Source of the DNA: Zingiber officinale
Taxonomy: Eukaryota > Streptophyta > Magnoliopsida > Zingiberales > Zingiberaceae
NCBI RefSeq assembly: GCF_018446385.1
Contig: NC_055996.1
Span: 124,469,750 to 124,533,749, forward strand
DNA length: 64,000 nucleotides
Direction: 5' to 3'
In this document: one piece after another, positions 43,933 through 53,575 of the stretch
Layout: the number at the start of each line of letters is the position of its first letter
Position numbering within the stretch: the stretch's first letter is position 1
Translations under genes and position numbers: made by a program
The notes under the pieces: model-generated
What the model saw: only the letters and a program-made list of their open reading frames with translations
Told to the model about the DNA's origin: nothing
Database searches by the model: none

Positions 43933-44918
43933 ACAGTAACGATCTCGTATGTGCCTATGTCTATTTATATGTGCACCTGAAATACTAGTTAATTTATTGA
44001 TATGATTTCCTTTCTTGACAGGTTCCAAATACTTTAGGTTCCAACTAATCTATTGTTTAGTTGCTTTGTGAACAGGGAGTTTGGTTCATTAAGAAATTTT
44101 AGAAATAAATCTCTATTTGAACTGAGAACATCCAGCGCATCTTGACAGGCAAGTATCATTTTTATCTCATTCTGATTACCTTCACAGCTTCCCCTCTTTT
44201 GAGTTGATTTCTGTCAAACTTCATTTGCACCATCTTGTTCTTTTTGATGATCAGATTGATGAGACTGAGAAGGAACAACTTATTGGGACTTATTTTGGCT
44301 ATCTTCTGGGCATGGCTGAGGTTTTAGTTCATCATCAAGACCCATCAATCGAGCAACAACACTGAGTGGTTTCTTCTTAGACTTAATGTCTGTTGACATC
44401 TCTTGAGCTATCAGCATCTTCACTGGTCTTCCAGACATCTTGCTTGAAAAATTCTGATCAATGTTTTTAGTATTTGTCTTTTTTTTGACAATGGAGATGT
44501 TTTTACTATTTGTTTGAACACAAGGTCAATGTTACCTGATGTTAAAGATGTTATATTAGCTTGGCCTGAAGTTCAACCCAGCTGATGTTAAAGATGTTAA
44601 AGATGCACATTATTGATTCTATGTTATGTTATATAATTTGGACCATCACAGAACTAATGGACTTCTTGATATTTTGAATGAGTTTTGTTGTTGTGTGATT
44701 AGTTTTCATCCCTTCAACCTCTTGCTCCAAGCCTTGTTCCTTTCGCTTTCATATTTGGTTTTATGACTAGCTGCAAATAGCAAAAAAATCTCGTTGCGGA
44801 TTTTCCGCAGATGGAAGAAGAATTCTGCGTCACAGCCAAAGATTTGAGTTTTCTTAACCTTTCTTATCTTCCCTTCCTTAAAGTCTCTCTCTGGTTCAAA
44901 TTAAGTCAATGATGTTAG
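43933..44918. other. MULE interior after the transposase
   Basis: No long frame. A stretch at 44255-44365 could be an exon remnant (IDETEKEQLIGTYFGYLLGM, with splice-like AG before and GT after), orphaned. GATGTTAAAGATGTTA repeats at 44540-44600. The solo LTR follows. Confidence 0.4.
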
Positions 44919-45021
44919 TGTTGGTGCGGGTAGCACTAACGGTCTAACCCAGGTTTTGATGAATGACAAATAGGTTAAGTTAGTTGTGTTGTTGTCTGAC
45001 ACTTTGATCGAGTGTGCAGGA

Positions 45022-45267
45022 GAAGTCCAGACAGGTCGATGGGCTGACCAGATGTCTGGCACGAAGTCCAGCTAGGTCGACGGGCTGACCGGATAGCTGG
45101 CGAGAAGTCCAAGCAGGTCGACGGGCTGACCGGACGCTTGGCGAGAAGTCCAGCTAGGTCGACGGGCTGACCGGATAGCTGGCGAGAAGTCCAAGCGGGT
45201 CGACGGGCTGATCGGACGCTTGGCAAGAAGTCCAGACGGGTCGACGGGCTGACCGGACGTCTGGCAG
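45022..45267. repeat. 41-bp tandem array in the solo LTR, 6 copies
   Basis: GAAGTCC starts at 45022, 45063, 45104, 45145, 45186 and 45227, a constant 41-bp step. Each unit carries GGTCGACGGGCTGACCGGA with small differences. Confidence 0.9.
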
Positions 45268-45680
45268 GTAAGTAAGGTAAGTCACTGGAGGGGAGTGACT
45301 GCGAGGACGCGTTCCCGGGAAGGGAACATTAGGCGTCGATCCGGCTTAGATCCATTTCGGATATCTAAGTCGAGATCGTGACTAGATTCCGGTCTCGGAA
45401 AGACGGAATCTAAGTCATACTCTTGATGCTAATTTTTATTACTTAGCGTATCTGTAAAAATGTGCTAACAATCTTTGCTGCAGGGTACATTTACCTCGGA
45501 CTAACCTTTTCTTGCAGGAGAAGGACTTTCTGGAGAAGAGGGGTCCGGGCGCCCGGAAGGGATCCGGGCGCCCGGAGGTAAGTTTTATCCCCAGGATGAC
45601 GTTGACACTTGGAGCATGCTGGTTGGGAGTGTTACGTCACATTCCAGGCGCCCGGAAGGGATCCAGGCGCCCGGAGCAGC

Positions 45681-45688
45681 ATATAAAA
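45681..45688 (+). promoter_or_regulatory. TATA box of the solo LTR
   Basis: ATATAAAA follows the GGCGCC-rich block and precedes the putative transcribed leader. Confidence 0.5.
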
Positions 45689-46082
45689 GAAGCCCCAGGC
45701 AGGAGCTTCAACATATCAGTCTTCTGAGAACTCTGAGTCCAATCACTCTGCTGCTCTGCGCTCCAACAACGTTCACAAAGCTCCGACGACTCACTCCGGC
45801 TCTCTTTTTAATTCATTGTTTGTCGGTTAGCTTTGTTTTCTTTCTTTTTCATTAGCAATATTTGTACGTAAATTGTAATTATCCGAATTGCTAGTGAATT
45901 GCCCAACGAAAGTACTCAAGGAGTATGGGCCTTCGAGTAGAAGTCGTCACAGGCTCCGAACGAAGTAAAAATCAACAGTGTTCATCTCTTTACTTCTTTA
46001 CTTTTCCGCTGCGTTTTAACTCGAGATTTTCGAATCGATATTCACCCCCCCCCTCTATCGAATCTAACGGTCTTACAGTTAG

Positions 46083-46530
46083 GACCTTCAAAATGATGTT
46101 AGGACCTTTGATCATGTTGTGGATCGGTCAGCAGACCGATCCATAGCCCTCTGGACCGATCAGGAGATCGGTCTGGGAGGCTTCTGATCGGTCTGTGGAT
46201 CGATCAGGGATCGGTCCACAGACCGATCCCCTATTGTTCTCTGAATCCCATCTGATCGGTCTACAGACCGATCAGATAACTTACAGTGAGAACTGTTTGG
46301 TTACTGATCGGTCACCAGACCGATCAGATAACACACAGAATGCTACTGTTTGGTTACTGATCGGCCACCAGACCGATCAGATAACCACAGTATCACTGGA
46401 TCGGTCTGCAGAACGATCCAATACCCATGTGGATTTAGGTTACTGATCGGTCACCAGACCGATCAGATAACGACAGTATCACTGGATCGGTCTGCAGACC
46501 GATCCAATACCCATGTGGATTTAGAGCTTC
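46083..46530. repeat. Array of GATCGGTC...GACCGATC palindromes
   Basis: About eight palindromic units of 20-24 bp occur, many exact or nearly so, such as GATCGGTCTGCAGACCGATC (about 46482-46505) and TGATCGGTCACCAGACCGATC three times. Spacer phrases GATAACCACAGTATCACTG and CAATACCCATGTGGATTTAG repeat too. It lies in the MULE beside the solo LTR and looks like non-coding repeat DNA. Confidence 0.85.
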
Positions 46531-46902
46531 CTGATCTAGAGAACGATCAACAAATGAAGCTTGACTTGCAGAGACAAATGGTGGCCTTTAGAAGACTGTA
46601 ATGGTAAAAAATCAATGACCATTCATAATGATAGTCAAAATTAAGATTTTACCACGATACAATCTTAGTCATGCGAGGGACCAAAAAAATAGTACAACAA
46701 GCAGAAAAATGAACTTCAAATCTATTAAGAAGAAACAACACATTGTTTACTAAATCAAGATGAATCACAGATACAACATTCGACCACAGAAGATTACAGT
46801 GCAAATCACAACAACACAAAACTATTCATATACATATCAGTCAACTGGTTCTTACAAATAGTTAATTTGTCATATTACAATAACAACATTACTTAACACT
46901 AA
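46531..46902. other. Spacer between the palindrome array and the GRF gene
   Basis: A short coding-like piece at 46528-46601 reads LPDLENDQQMKLDLQRQMVA and ends in TAA; it has no start or partner and may be a last-exon remnant. The rest is AT-rich and may be the 3' region of the minus-strand gene. Confidence 0.4.
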
Positions 46903-47271
46903 TTAACAAGACCGAACTAATAAAGTAATAAGGTAAACGGCCAAAAGAGTCAGATTCACTATAACTAATATCCAAACCACTGATGGTACATTTGAATTTC
47001 CTAGATTATGCTCACGAGAAGCAATGGGTTCACTACCTAACCTTGACTCTATTTTTCCTAACCTTCCACGGCATATTTCACTGTTGTCTTCATCAGAAAA
47101 AGTATCGGTTACCACCCACTTTTGCCAGCCATGCTGCCCACATCGATAATACCTCCTTCTGGGATTTTTGCTCGATCTAGAAACACAAACCACTGTTCTT
47201 TGTCCGCAATCCCTGCATGGTACATATTCAAATTTTGTATTGTCGATGGAGTTGTAACTTGATGATGCCAT
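46903..47271 (-). CDS. GRF-type zinc finger protein with C-terminal membrane segment
   Basis: An intact 122-residue frame begins MASSSYNSIDNTKFEYVPCR. A GRF-type zinc finger spans residues 19-52: CRDC (C19, C22), then NPRRRYYRC (C44), then HGWQKW, with H47 in place of the usual final cysteine. Residues 94-119 (VPSVVWILVIVNLTLLAVYL) are one hydrophobic segment, so a tail-anchored membrane protein is likely. GRF fingers occur in nucleic-acid-binding proteins, and small GRF proteins with a C-terminal hydrophobic tail are common, uncharacterised plant annotations. It lies inside the MULE, convergent with the transposase, with no stop or shift in the frame. It may be an accessory transposon gene or a captured host gene; function unknown. 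Confidence 0.8.
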   Translation of the reverse strand: MASSSYNSIDNTKFEYVPCRDCGQRTVVCVSRSSKNPRRRYYRCGQHGWQKWVVTDTFSDEDNSEICRGRLGKIESRLGSEPIASREHNLGNSNVPSVVWILVIVNLTLLAVYLITLLVRSC

Positions 47272-48490
47272 GAAATACCAACCTATTAAGCAAACAAGAA
47301 TTACTTAAGTTCAAATATTTTTTAATGTTCATAGATTGTATGCTAAATAAATTAAAAAAAATAAATAAGCTCAAAGTTATAATTCAAAGTTGTAAACAAT
47401 GAGTTACTTGATGTTGAGTACAGATTGGAACTTGATGTTGAATTTGAATTCAGTGCTACAATCTGAATACAAATTATTTTCAATCATCAGAGTTACTTGA
47501 TGTTGATGTTCTTATAACTTCAATATCAACATTAAAGGCGAAACCTATATTATGCATAAGCAATTAACAGTTAAACTCAAATCAACAGTATAACTTCAAA
47601 GTATTAGAATATGTTACAACAAACAGTTAAACAATTATTCTTGCGTAGCATTCAATCCTACTTTCATGTGCATGCAACAAACGCACAAACACAGAATATA
47701 CACAGATACATATATAGCAGACTAATCACTGTTACAACCACATTCCAATATCATATGGCAATCCATAATATATAATAGCACAATATAAAGATGTAAAATG
47801 TTTCAAACAATGTCAGTTATATTTTGTTTTTGTAAAGAGTAATTTGTACATGTGTTGTATCATGTAGGGAATTAATCAACAACATTCAACTAAAATTGGC
47901 ATATGCAGAACTCAAACAATTAAATAGTTAGGAATTCAAGCAAAGACAGTAAAATAGAAAACAAGCTTTCGTTGGCACAATGATTGGTCAGAACTTTGTA
48001 AAATCCATAGTTATAAGACTGTGGTTACTTGCAGAAAGTTCCAGATGGATTTTATTCTGTAAAAAGGCCTCTATTGCAAGAATTGTTTGCTGGCCCTCAA
48101 AGCAAAACCACAGTCTTATAATCAGGGACATAACGATGTTTCTCGCGTTTTAACGGAGAGCATCCGTCAGAAGCTAAAGAGCAAGAAGACTGACAATGAT
48201 ACCAGATCCTGGCGGATGATGGCGAGACGAAAGGAAGAAGTGGAAGATGGCGCCGGCGGATCGCAGATGCGGGGACGATGACTTGCGGTTAGGGTAGAGC
48301 TTGTGTTTCGCGTGGAAGAAGTGGAAGATGGCATTTTTCGTCGCCGGCTTCAGTACCCGGCTTGAGTCTAGAGCTCGCTGCCTCTCGTCGTTTGGGCGTG
48401 AGGTTAGGGCTCCACCTGTTTTGCAGCTACACGTTTCGTCAGTGCCGACTTGGGGAGGAGGGATGCTAGGGCTCGCGAGAAACACTGACG
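47272..48490. other. MULE interior, right side, upstream of the GRF gene
   Basis: Probably the 5' leader or intron of the minus-strand gene. It is AT-rich to about 48100, then GC-rich toward the TIR (48190-48490) like the left side. GGAAGAAGTGGAAGATGGC occurs twice (near 48233 and 48315). Confidence 0.4.
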
Positions 48491-48611
48491 ATGGGTGCGT
48501 TTCTACGTGAGTTGAGTTTCGGGCGTGCACGTGCCTTGCGCGTGATACACGTTTTATATGGGTTTTGTGGTCCAGGGGTGGTCCAGGGTTCCCTGGTCCA
48601 GAGGATCCGAA
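48491..48611 (-). repeat. MULE right terminal inverted repeat (121 bp)
   Basis: On the minus strand it starts TTCGGATCCTCT and ends AACGCACCCAT, with the same CTGGACC motif and a CATATAAAAC box. Confidence 0.92.
48551..48561 (-). promoter_or_regulatory. TATA box in the right TIR
   Basis: CCATATAAAAC on the minus strand points inward, toward the GRF-finger gene about 1.3 kb away. It is the partner of the box in the left repeat. Confidence 0.5.
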
Positions 48612-48899
48612 TCTTGGCATATAGAAAATGTCAATAGATGTTAAAAAAAAAAGTCTAAAGTACGATATATGTTAGTAGGATGCTCAAGATCAAGGTTACC
48701 AAGGAGTGCAATATATGTTGTTAAGGATGGGCTTAGAGGTGAGGCTTCTAGACAATTAAAGAAGATTTAGAGGCAATACTATAGAAGTGCTAGAGGGGAC
48801 ATGAATAGTGCATCTTAGTTTTTCACACTTTTTCTAAAATTCAAAAGATAACAATGGAAGAAAACGAAAATAATACTAACATAATTTCTTTTTTACTTG
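48612..48899. other. Spacer after the MULE, nothing recognised
   Basis: Short AT-rich stretch with no frame or repeat. Confidence 0.4.
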
Positions 48900-50163
48900 A
48901 TTCACAGTCTGTGATGTTAGTCCAAGGTCTATGATCTTTGATCGATTTTGTTAAACAATCTACTATCAATTCATTAAGTACAAAAAATTCGATTACAATA
49001 AGGAAATAAAATAAATTAAATATACCGATAACTTTAAGTAAAGTGTAGACTTGGATGTTGTCGTCGAAGCAGTGTTACAGTATTGTAGTCAAATTCTGGA
49101 GGAGCACGAATGGTGTTGAGTGTAGAAAATTGTGTTGAGCTCCTGGTCGAAGGTGCTTTTTTATAGCCCATTATAAGCCCCTAGACCATCTTAGATGCCT
49201 CCATCGAGATTTATCTAATCCACCTTTGTCACTGAGTTATCCAACTCCAGACGCTTGGATTACTCCTAGACGCTAGGACCGCTGATGTGGCTGCACTTGT
49301 GTAAAACTCTATCCAATCTGCCTTTAACCTTTCTGGGGCGCCTGGACTATTTCTGGGCACTGGAAGCTAACGTGTGCCAGCCAACTAGACTATGCTAACT
49401 CAACTATACGTGTGGATGAGTTTAGGTCTAACCAGGCACTTGGACCCACTCAGGGTGCCCGAACCTTTGGAGCCTCAGTCCACTCCAAGTGCCTGAAAGT
49501 CCTTTTTCAGCCAGCTTCAACTTTAATTTTATGTATCACAGAGTTAACAAAACAAGCATAATATTAGAGTAGAAATAATTTGACAGTCTTGGGACTGTCC
49601 AGTCATGATTTTGAATTTCATATGAAATCCTAGGTCAAACTGACGCCTACTGTTCCCTTGCGCCTATTGTTCCCTTCAAGAGAACACGCCCTCACCTACT
49701 CATCTCAAGAGATTTTACTTGACTTGACAAACATTTGGTCCTCCAAACCTATTTAAACTTCCTGCTTGACATCTGATCCTTTGATCTTAGGAATTCCTCT
49801 TAATGTATAGTCCTTCAGGCACATAGAATTGCTAGACGTCAGGTCGTCCAGACCCATCTAAACTTCCCGCCTGGTGTACTCGATCTACCAAGTCTTCCTA
49901 TCCAGTCTCATCGATTAGGACTTCCTTGCCCAGTTTCATAGACTAGGACTTCCTTCCCTAGCCACAACTAGGACTTTCCCTTTACTTAGTGTCCATTAGG
50001 ACTTTTACCTTGCTTAGTATCCAGTTAACTTGACCTACTAGAACTTTCTTGTTGAACTACCTACACACTTAGTCAACTTTGTTAAATCATAACACAACCT
50101 AATTTTGAACTCTTTTCCAATATCAAAATCAAGTTTGATTATTTGATGCTCCTTGCACCAACG
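48900..50163 (-). repeat. Decayed copia LTR fragment
   Basis: The upper end (CACCAACGA, 50157-50165) corresponds to the minus-strand LTR start, and the CGCCTACTGTTCCCTT and GAGAACACGCCCTCACCTAC blocks at 49645-49715 match 8022-8068 of the first copia LTR. A TATA-like TATAAAAAA lies at 49157-49170 on the minus strand. Ends are approximate, no primer site or target duplication was found, and it is older than the other LTRs. Confidence 0.65.
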
Positions 50164-51360
50164 ATACTTCTAGGTAAACGAGGAATACCTAAAGGTGACA
50201 CATCTTAGCTAATGAAGGCTCAAATGTAAGACTTCCTGACAAATGAAGACATAGAAGGGTCTCTTGGATGATGAAGATAAATAATTTTTTAGAGATTACA
50301 AGGAATTGCAATCTTGGGATTGTTTGCATAGAGGTTACCTAGGCAATAAAGAACACAAATTGTCAATGAATAGCCTTGAGCATGACAGGGTGCTTTTCCC
50401 AAGCAATCAGGATTCAAACCCCATGCAACATATGCATTCAACGTTTAAACAACTAGTGACACTAGAGCGCCATGTCAGGAGTCACTTTACTTTCTTGATT
50501 TATTTGATGGCCAGAATGTGGGACTAGACCGTTCACTCTAGAATTAGTCGGTATAAATTAAATACCTGGTAAAAAAAATGTCAATGAATCACTTAAATTT
50601 CGAGTGAAATCAAAATCCTTGAGAAATTTTAGTTGCCTAATATTATTTTTAATCAAATGAATATTTGATAAGAAGATTATTTTTTTTTATAACCTACATG
50701 TCTGGTTCTTAAGACCAACTAATTTTGGAGGCGATCGGTCAAACCCCACAAAAGTTTCTCACAGGTCCCCAAGGGTAAATCATGGAAGTGTAGCATTAAG
50801 TTATCGTCAGCCGACCCTTGTAGTCTTTCACCGTGCCATTAAGACTGTCCAAAGTTGAATTGGTATTCTGTTCATGAAGGCAAACTTTGTTAGGACATGT
50901 AGAGAGCTAGGGGGGGGGGGGGAGTCAATAACTTCAATCACTTCTTCGAAGTTGATTTGCAACGGATACTCAAAGCGAATATTGAATATTTTCACAATGC
51001 TAACACCCTTGATTTTATTTAGTATCCACCTCCTTGAGGGGACTAATTCAAGAGTCCACTCCTCACTCACAGCTATGAAAACCTCCTTCCTTAAGGCGGT
51101 GAAGCCTCGTACATGTTCGAATACAAAAAAAAATAAAATCATAAACTAGGTTATATAAGAAATCAAAAATGATTACAACAATAAACCTTGCTTTGCTTGC
51201 TTTTTTTCTTGCTTTGGATTAGCCTCTTGATGTTTGGAAAGTGCAACAACATTTCTTGCCAAAACCTCAAGAACAGGCATGAAAAGTTGTAAGCGAGCCT
51301 TGCTTTAAACTTTGGTGAAAACCCTTTTCTAGGGTTCCTTCGATGCCTCATAATCAATTG
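50164..51360. other. Non-coding region with a G13 run
   Basis: No gene. A run of 13 G lies at 50910-50922. Frames at 50828-51149 overlap on both strands and carry no family motifs. Confidence 0.5.
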
Positions 51361-51790
51361 ACTTTACCCCAATCGATTGCTACGTCAGCTCGACCGTTTA
51401 AACATACAAAATGACTCTTTTTTTCATTGCTAATCGATTGGTAAGACATACCAAAATCTAATCGATTTCCTTAATCAATTCGATACCTTCTAATCCATTT
51501 CCTCAATCGATTCTGAAGCTTTTGTTCTCGCGACAAATACTGCTTAATCAATCACCCTAATCGATTAAACCAAGCTGAATCGATTACTCAATCGATACCA
51601 GCACATTTTGTACTCGTGAAAAATTCCTTAATCGATTGATCAATTGATTCCCAACCTTACTGTGCTTTGTGAAGCAACCCATAATCAATTGCTTTAATAG
51701 ATTAAGGATGATAAAATCGATTAGCCTAATTGATTCTGACTTTTTCTATTTTTGCAAATTGAGATCCCAATCAATTAGAAAATTAATGTG
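51361..51790. repeat. AATCGATT palindrome-rich block
   Basis: At least eight AATCGATT or ATCGATT palindromes, plus many one-base variants (AATCAATT, AATTGATT), occur in 430 bp, usually 20-40 bp apart. There is no coding frame. Confidence 0.75.
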
Positions 51791-52999
51791 AGCAAACTAG
51801 AAGTGCACGACTGCATCATCAAGTAATAAAAGATTTAATCCATAGGAACTGGTGATCAAGTACTAGCCTACTATCCAAATTTGATAGTCTAAACTAATCA
51901 TGGGTATAGAGTGTTGAAAACAAGAAATGGTAAAGAGAAGAGAGTGAAAGGGAGAGAATACTGGGTCAAGAAGGTAGTAAAAAGGAAGAAGAAAGGTAGT
52001 AGAAGGCAGTTAGAGAAAAGAATGCTAGGATATAGGTTTCACCACATTGTTAGTAAACACTTGACCTTTGTTTGAATTTCTATTCTCAATGGTGATTTAT
52101 GTAAGTAGACTAACTTTTGTATCCGATGTAAACTTTTGAAATTACACCGGTGTATTAATTCTAATTATCACCTACTTTCAGAGTGGTTGAAATTAGGGAT
52201 CATTTTTTAAGGAGACTCTATCATGAGATCCCACGAACTCCAAATAACCCTTCTCCTATTGTGTGACAATAAATTATGATTAATCCATTCAACTTTACGT
52301 CAGCCTAGAGTTCTTGTGGCATACTAATCTACTCTCGTAGCCAATTCTCCACGTCTCAGTTGTCTATAGGTCGAAGGATTGAGTTCTCCTTTCGATCCAT
52401 CCCTGAATCCCCGTGGGATATGAATCTTATACTTTTGGCATCAAGATCATGTTTACATAGTAGATCTGGACCATTAATCAATAAATCATAAAAATAAAAG
52501 GATCAAACATGTATAAATCATTTAGAATAGTATTTACGTCATAATAGGCTAATCTCTAATCCTAGAATTAAGAGTTTACCTCATAGAGGCGGGGTTTCAT
52601 CCAAAAAATATGTTTAGATTGATTACAATTTGAACCAAGTTCAGAAATTCAAAAAAAGAAGAGAAAAACTTAGGCTCGATGTGATGAATCCTTCTCCAAG
52701 CCACTCTTGATCTTCTTTCCTCATGTAAATGGCGTTGGATCAGCTCTAGATCACCTCTTGAAATTTCCTTGGGGCCCTTGGATGACCCTAGGTCAAATTC
52801 CCCAATCAAAGAGGCATGATCAAATTATATAGGCCAGTGAGCAATCACCCGACACGGGTTGTGCCTGGTGGCACGGGTGCCCGCGTTGGGTGGCACGGGC
52901 GCCCGTGTCAGGCGTGGTGGCTTCAGAGCGAGGGTGACCACGGGTCGTGCCTAAAGGCATGGGTGCCTGTAGTCGGATTAGTTGATTGAGTATGACCCG
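51791..52999. other. Decayed repeat region with GGCACGGGCGCCCGTG palindromes
   Basis: No gene. At 52846-52975 the phrase GGCACGGG(C/T)GCCCG(T/C)G recurs, including the exact palindrome CACGGGCGCCCGTG near 52894. A TATA-like TTATATAG lies at 52825-52832, oriented to be downstream of it on the minus strand. This looks like an LTR promoter, but ends were not found. Confidence 0.45.
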
Positions 53000-53002
53000 T
53001 GT

Positions 53003-53240
53003 CAGCGGAGTAGGTTACGATGACTGGATGTTTATGGAGAGGCCTGAAGCAGGTCAGGGTGACCAGATACTTGCGGGGAGCCGAGTAGGTCATGGTGACT
53101 GGATGCTCGCAGGGAGGCCCGAAGTAGGTCAAGGTGATGGAATGCTCGGGGGGAGGCCCCGAGTAGGTCAAGGTGACTTGAAGAGGATGCTTGCGGGGAG
53201 GCCCAGAATAGGTCAGGGTGACTAGATGCTCGCGAGAGGG
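53003..53240. repeat. 39-bp minisatellite, left arm
   Basis: AGGTC starts at 53051, 53087, 53126, 53165 and 53210 (steps of 36, 39, 39 and 45). The units read GGTGACTGGATGCTCGC then GGGAGGCCCGAAGTA with variation. The inverted form of the same unit makes up 53350-53575. Confidence 0.8.
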
Positions 53241-53270
53241 TCGGACCATGAGAATAATTGTAGTCCTTTG

Positions 53271-53340
53271 TTTGAGGGGAGGATTGTTGGGGTTCAATCA
53301 AAGTCGCATATTGGAAAGATTTGGTAAAGATCATGAGTCT
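53271..53340 (+). other. Polypurine tract and LTR start between the minisatellite arms
   Basis: TTTGAGGGGAGGAT precedes TGTTGGGG at 53285. The same structure, with the same GTCCTTTGTTTGAGGGG lead-in, is at 9072-9098. It marks the 3' junction of a decayed element family. Confidence 0.5.
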
Positions 53341-53349
53341 GCTCTGGGC

Positions 53350-53575
53350 TTCTCCACAAGCATTCGATCACTTATGACTAGCTCCGGGCCTACCCTCAAC
53401 TTCGTTCAAGGCCACCCCATATTGCATCTGGTCTGGACCATGGCTTTCTCCGGGTCATCCCCGCGAGCATTCGGTCATTTTAACCCGCTCCTGACCTCCC
53501 CACGAACATTTAGTCACACTGACCTGCTCTGTACCTTCCTCGCGAGCATTCGATCACCCTGACCTACTCTAATTT
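53350..53575. repeat. 39-bp minisatellite, right arm, inverted
   Basis: CTGACCTGCTCTGTACCTTC, CGCGAGCATTCGATCACCCT and similar phrases are the reverse complement of the left-arm unit. About four to five degenerate units are seen. Confidence 0.75.

Larger units (their letters stand above)
44919..46077 (+). mobile_element. Solo copia LTR, 1,159 bp, TSD GTTAG
   Basis: Starts TGTTGGTGCGGG, ends TCTTACA, and is flanked by exact GTTAG at 44914-44918 and 46078-46082. Only one LTR is present and no interior, so the element probably left by LTR-LTR recombination. TATA box at 45681; four GGCGCC palindromes at 45548-45671 just upstream. A 41-bp array lies near the 5' end. Its 3' part (GTCACAGGCTCCGAACGAAG) matches the 7171 LTR. 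Confidence 0.88.
39885..48611. mobile_element. Mutator-like element with two genes, 8,727 bp
   Basis: Identical-sense ends face inward: 39885-40005 and the inverse of 48491-48611 match at 117 of 121 positions. Inside are a plus-strand FAR1-type transposase with SWIM finger (40907-43932), a minus-strand GRF-finger/membrane gene (46903-47271), and a solo LTR (44919-46077) inserted later. MULEs make 9-bp duplications; the best candidate here is TATAAAAAA (39869-39877) against TATAGAAAA (48620-48628), 8 of 9, which would put the ends 7-8 bp further out, so the target duplication is unproven. Confidence 0.88.

Noticed and set aside
45022..45267. Regular 41-bp repeats, superficially like a CRISPR array
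   Set aside because: There are no unique spacers, the repeats are head-to-tail inside an LTR, and the genome is a plant's.
48174..48620. 148-codon minus-strand frame across the right MULE TIR
   Set aside because: It lies in TIR and leader sequence, has no family motif, and the corresponding left-end frame does not conserve the protein.
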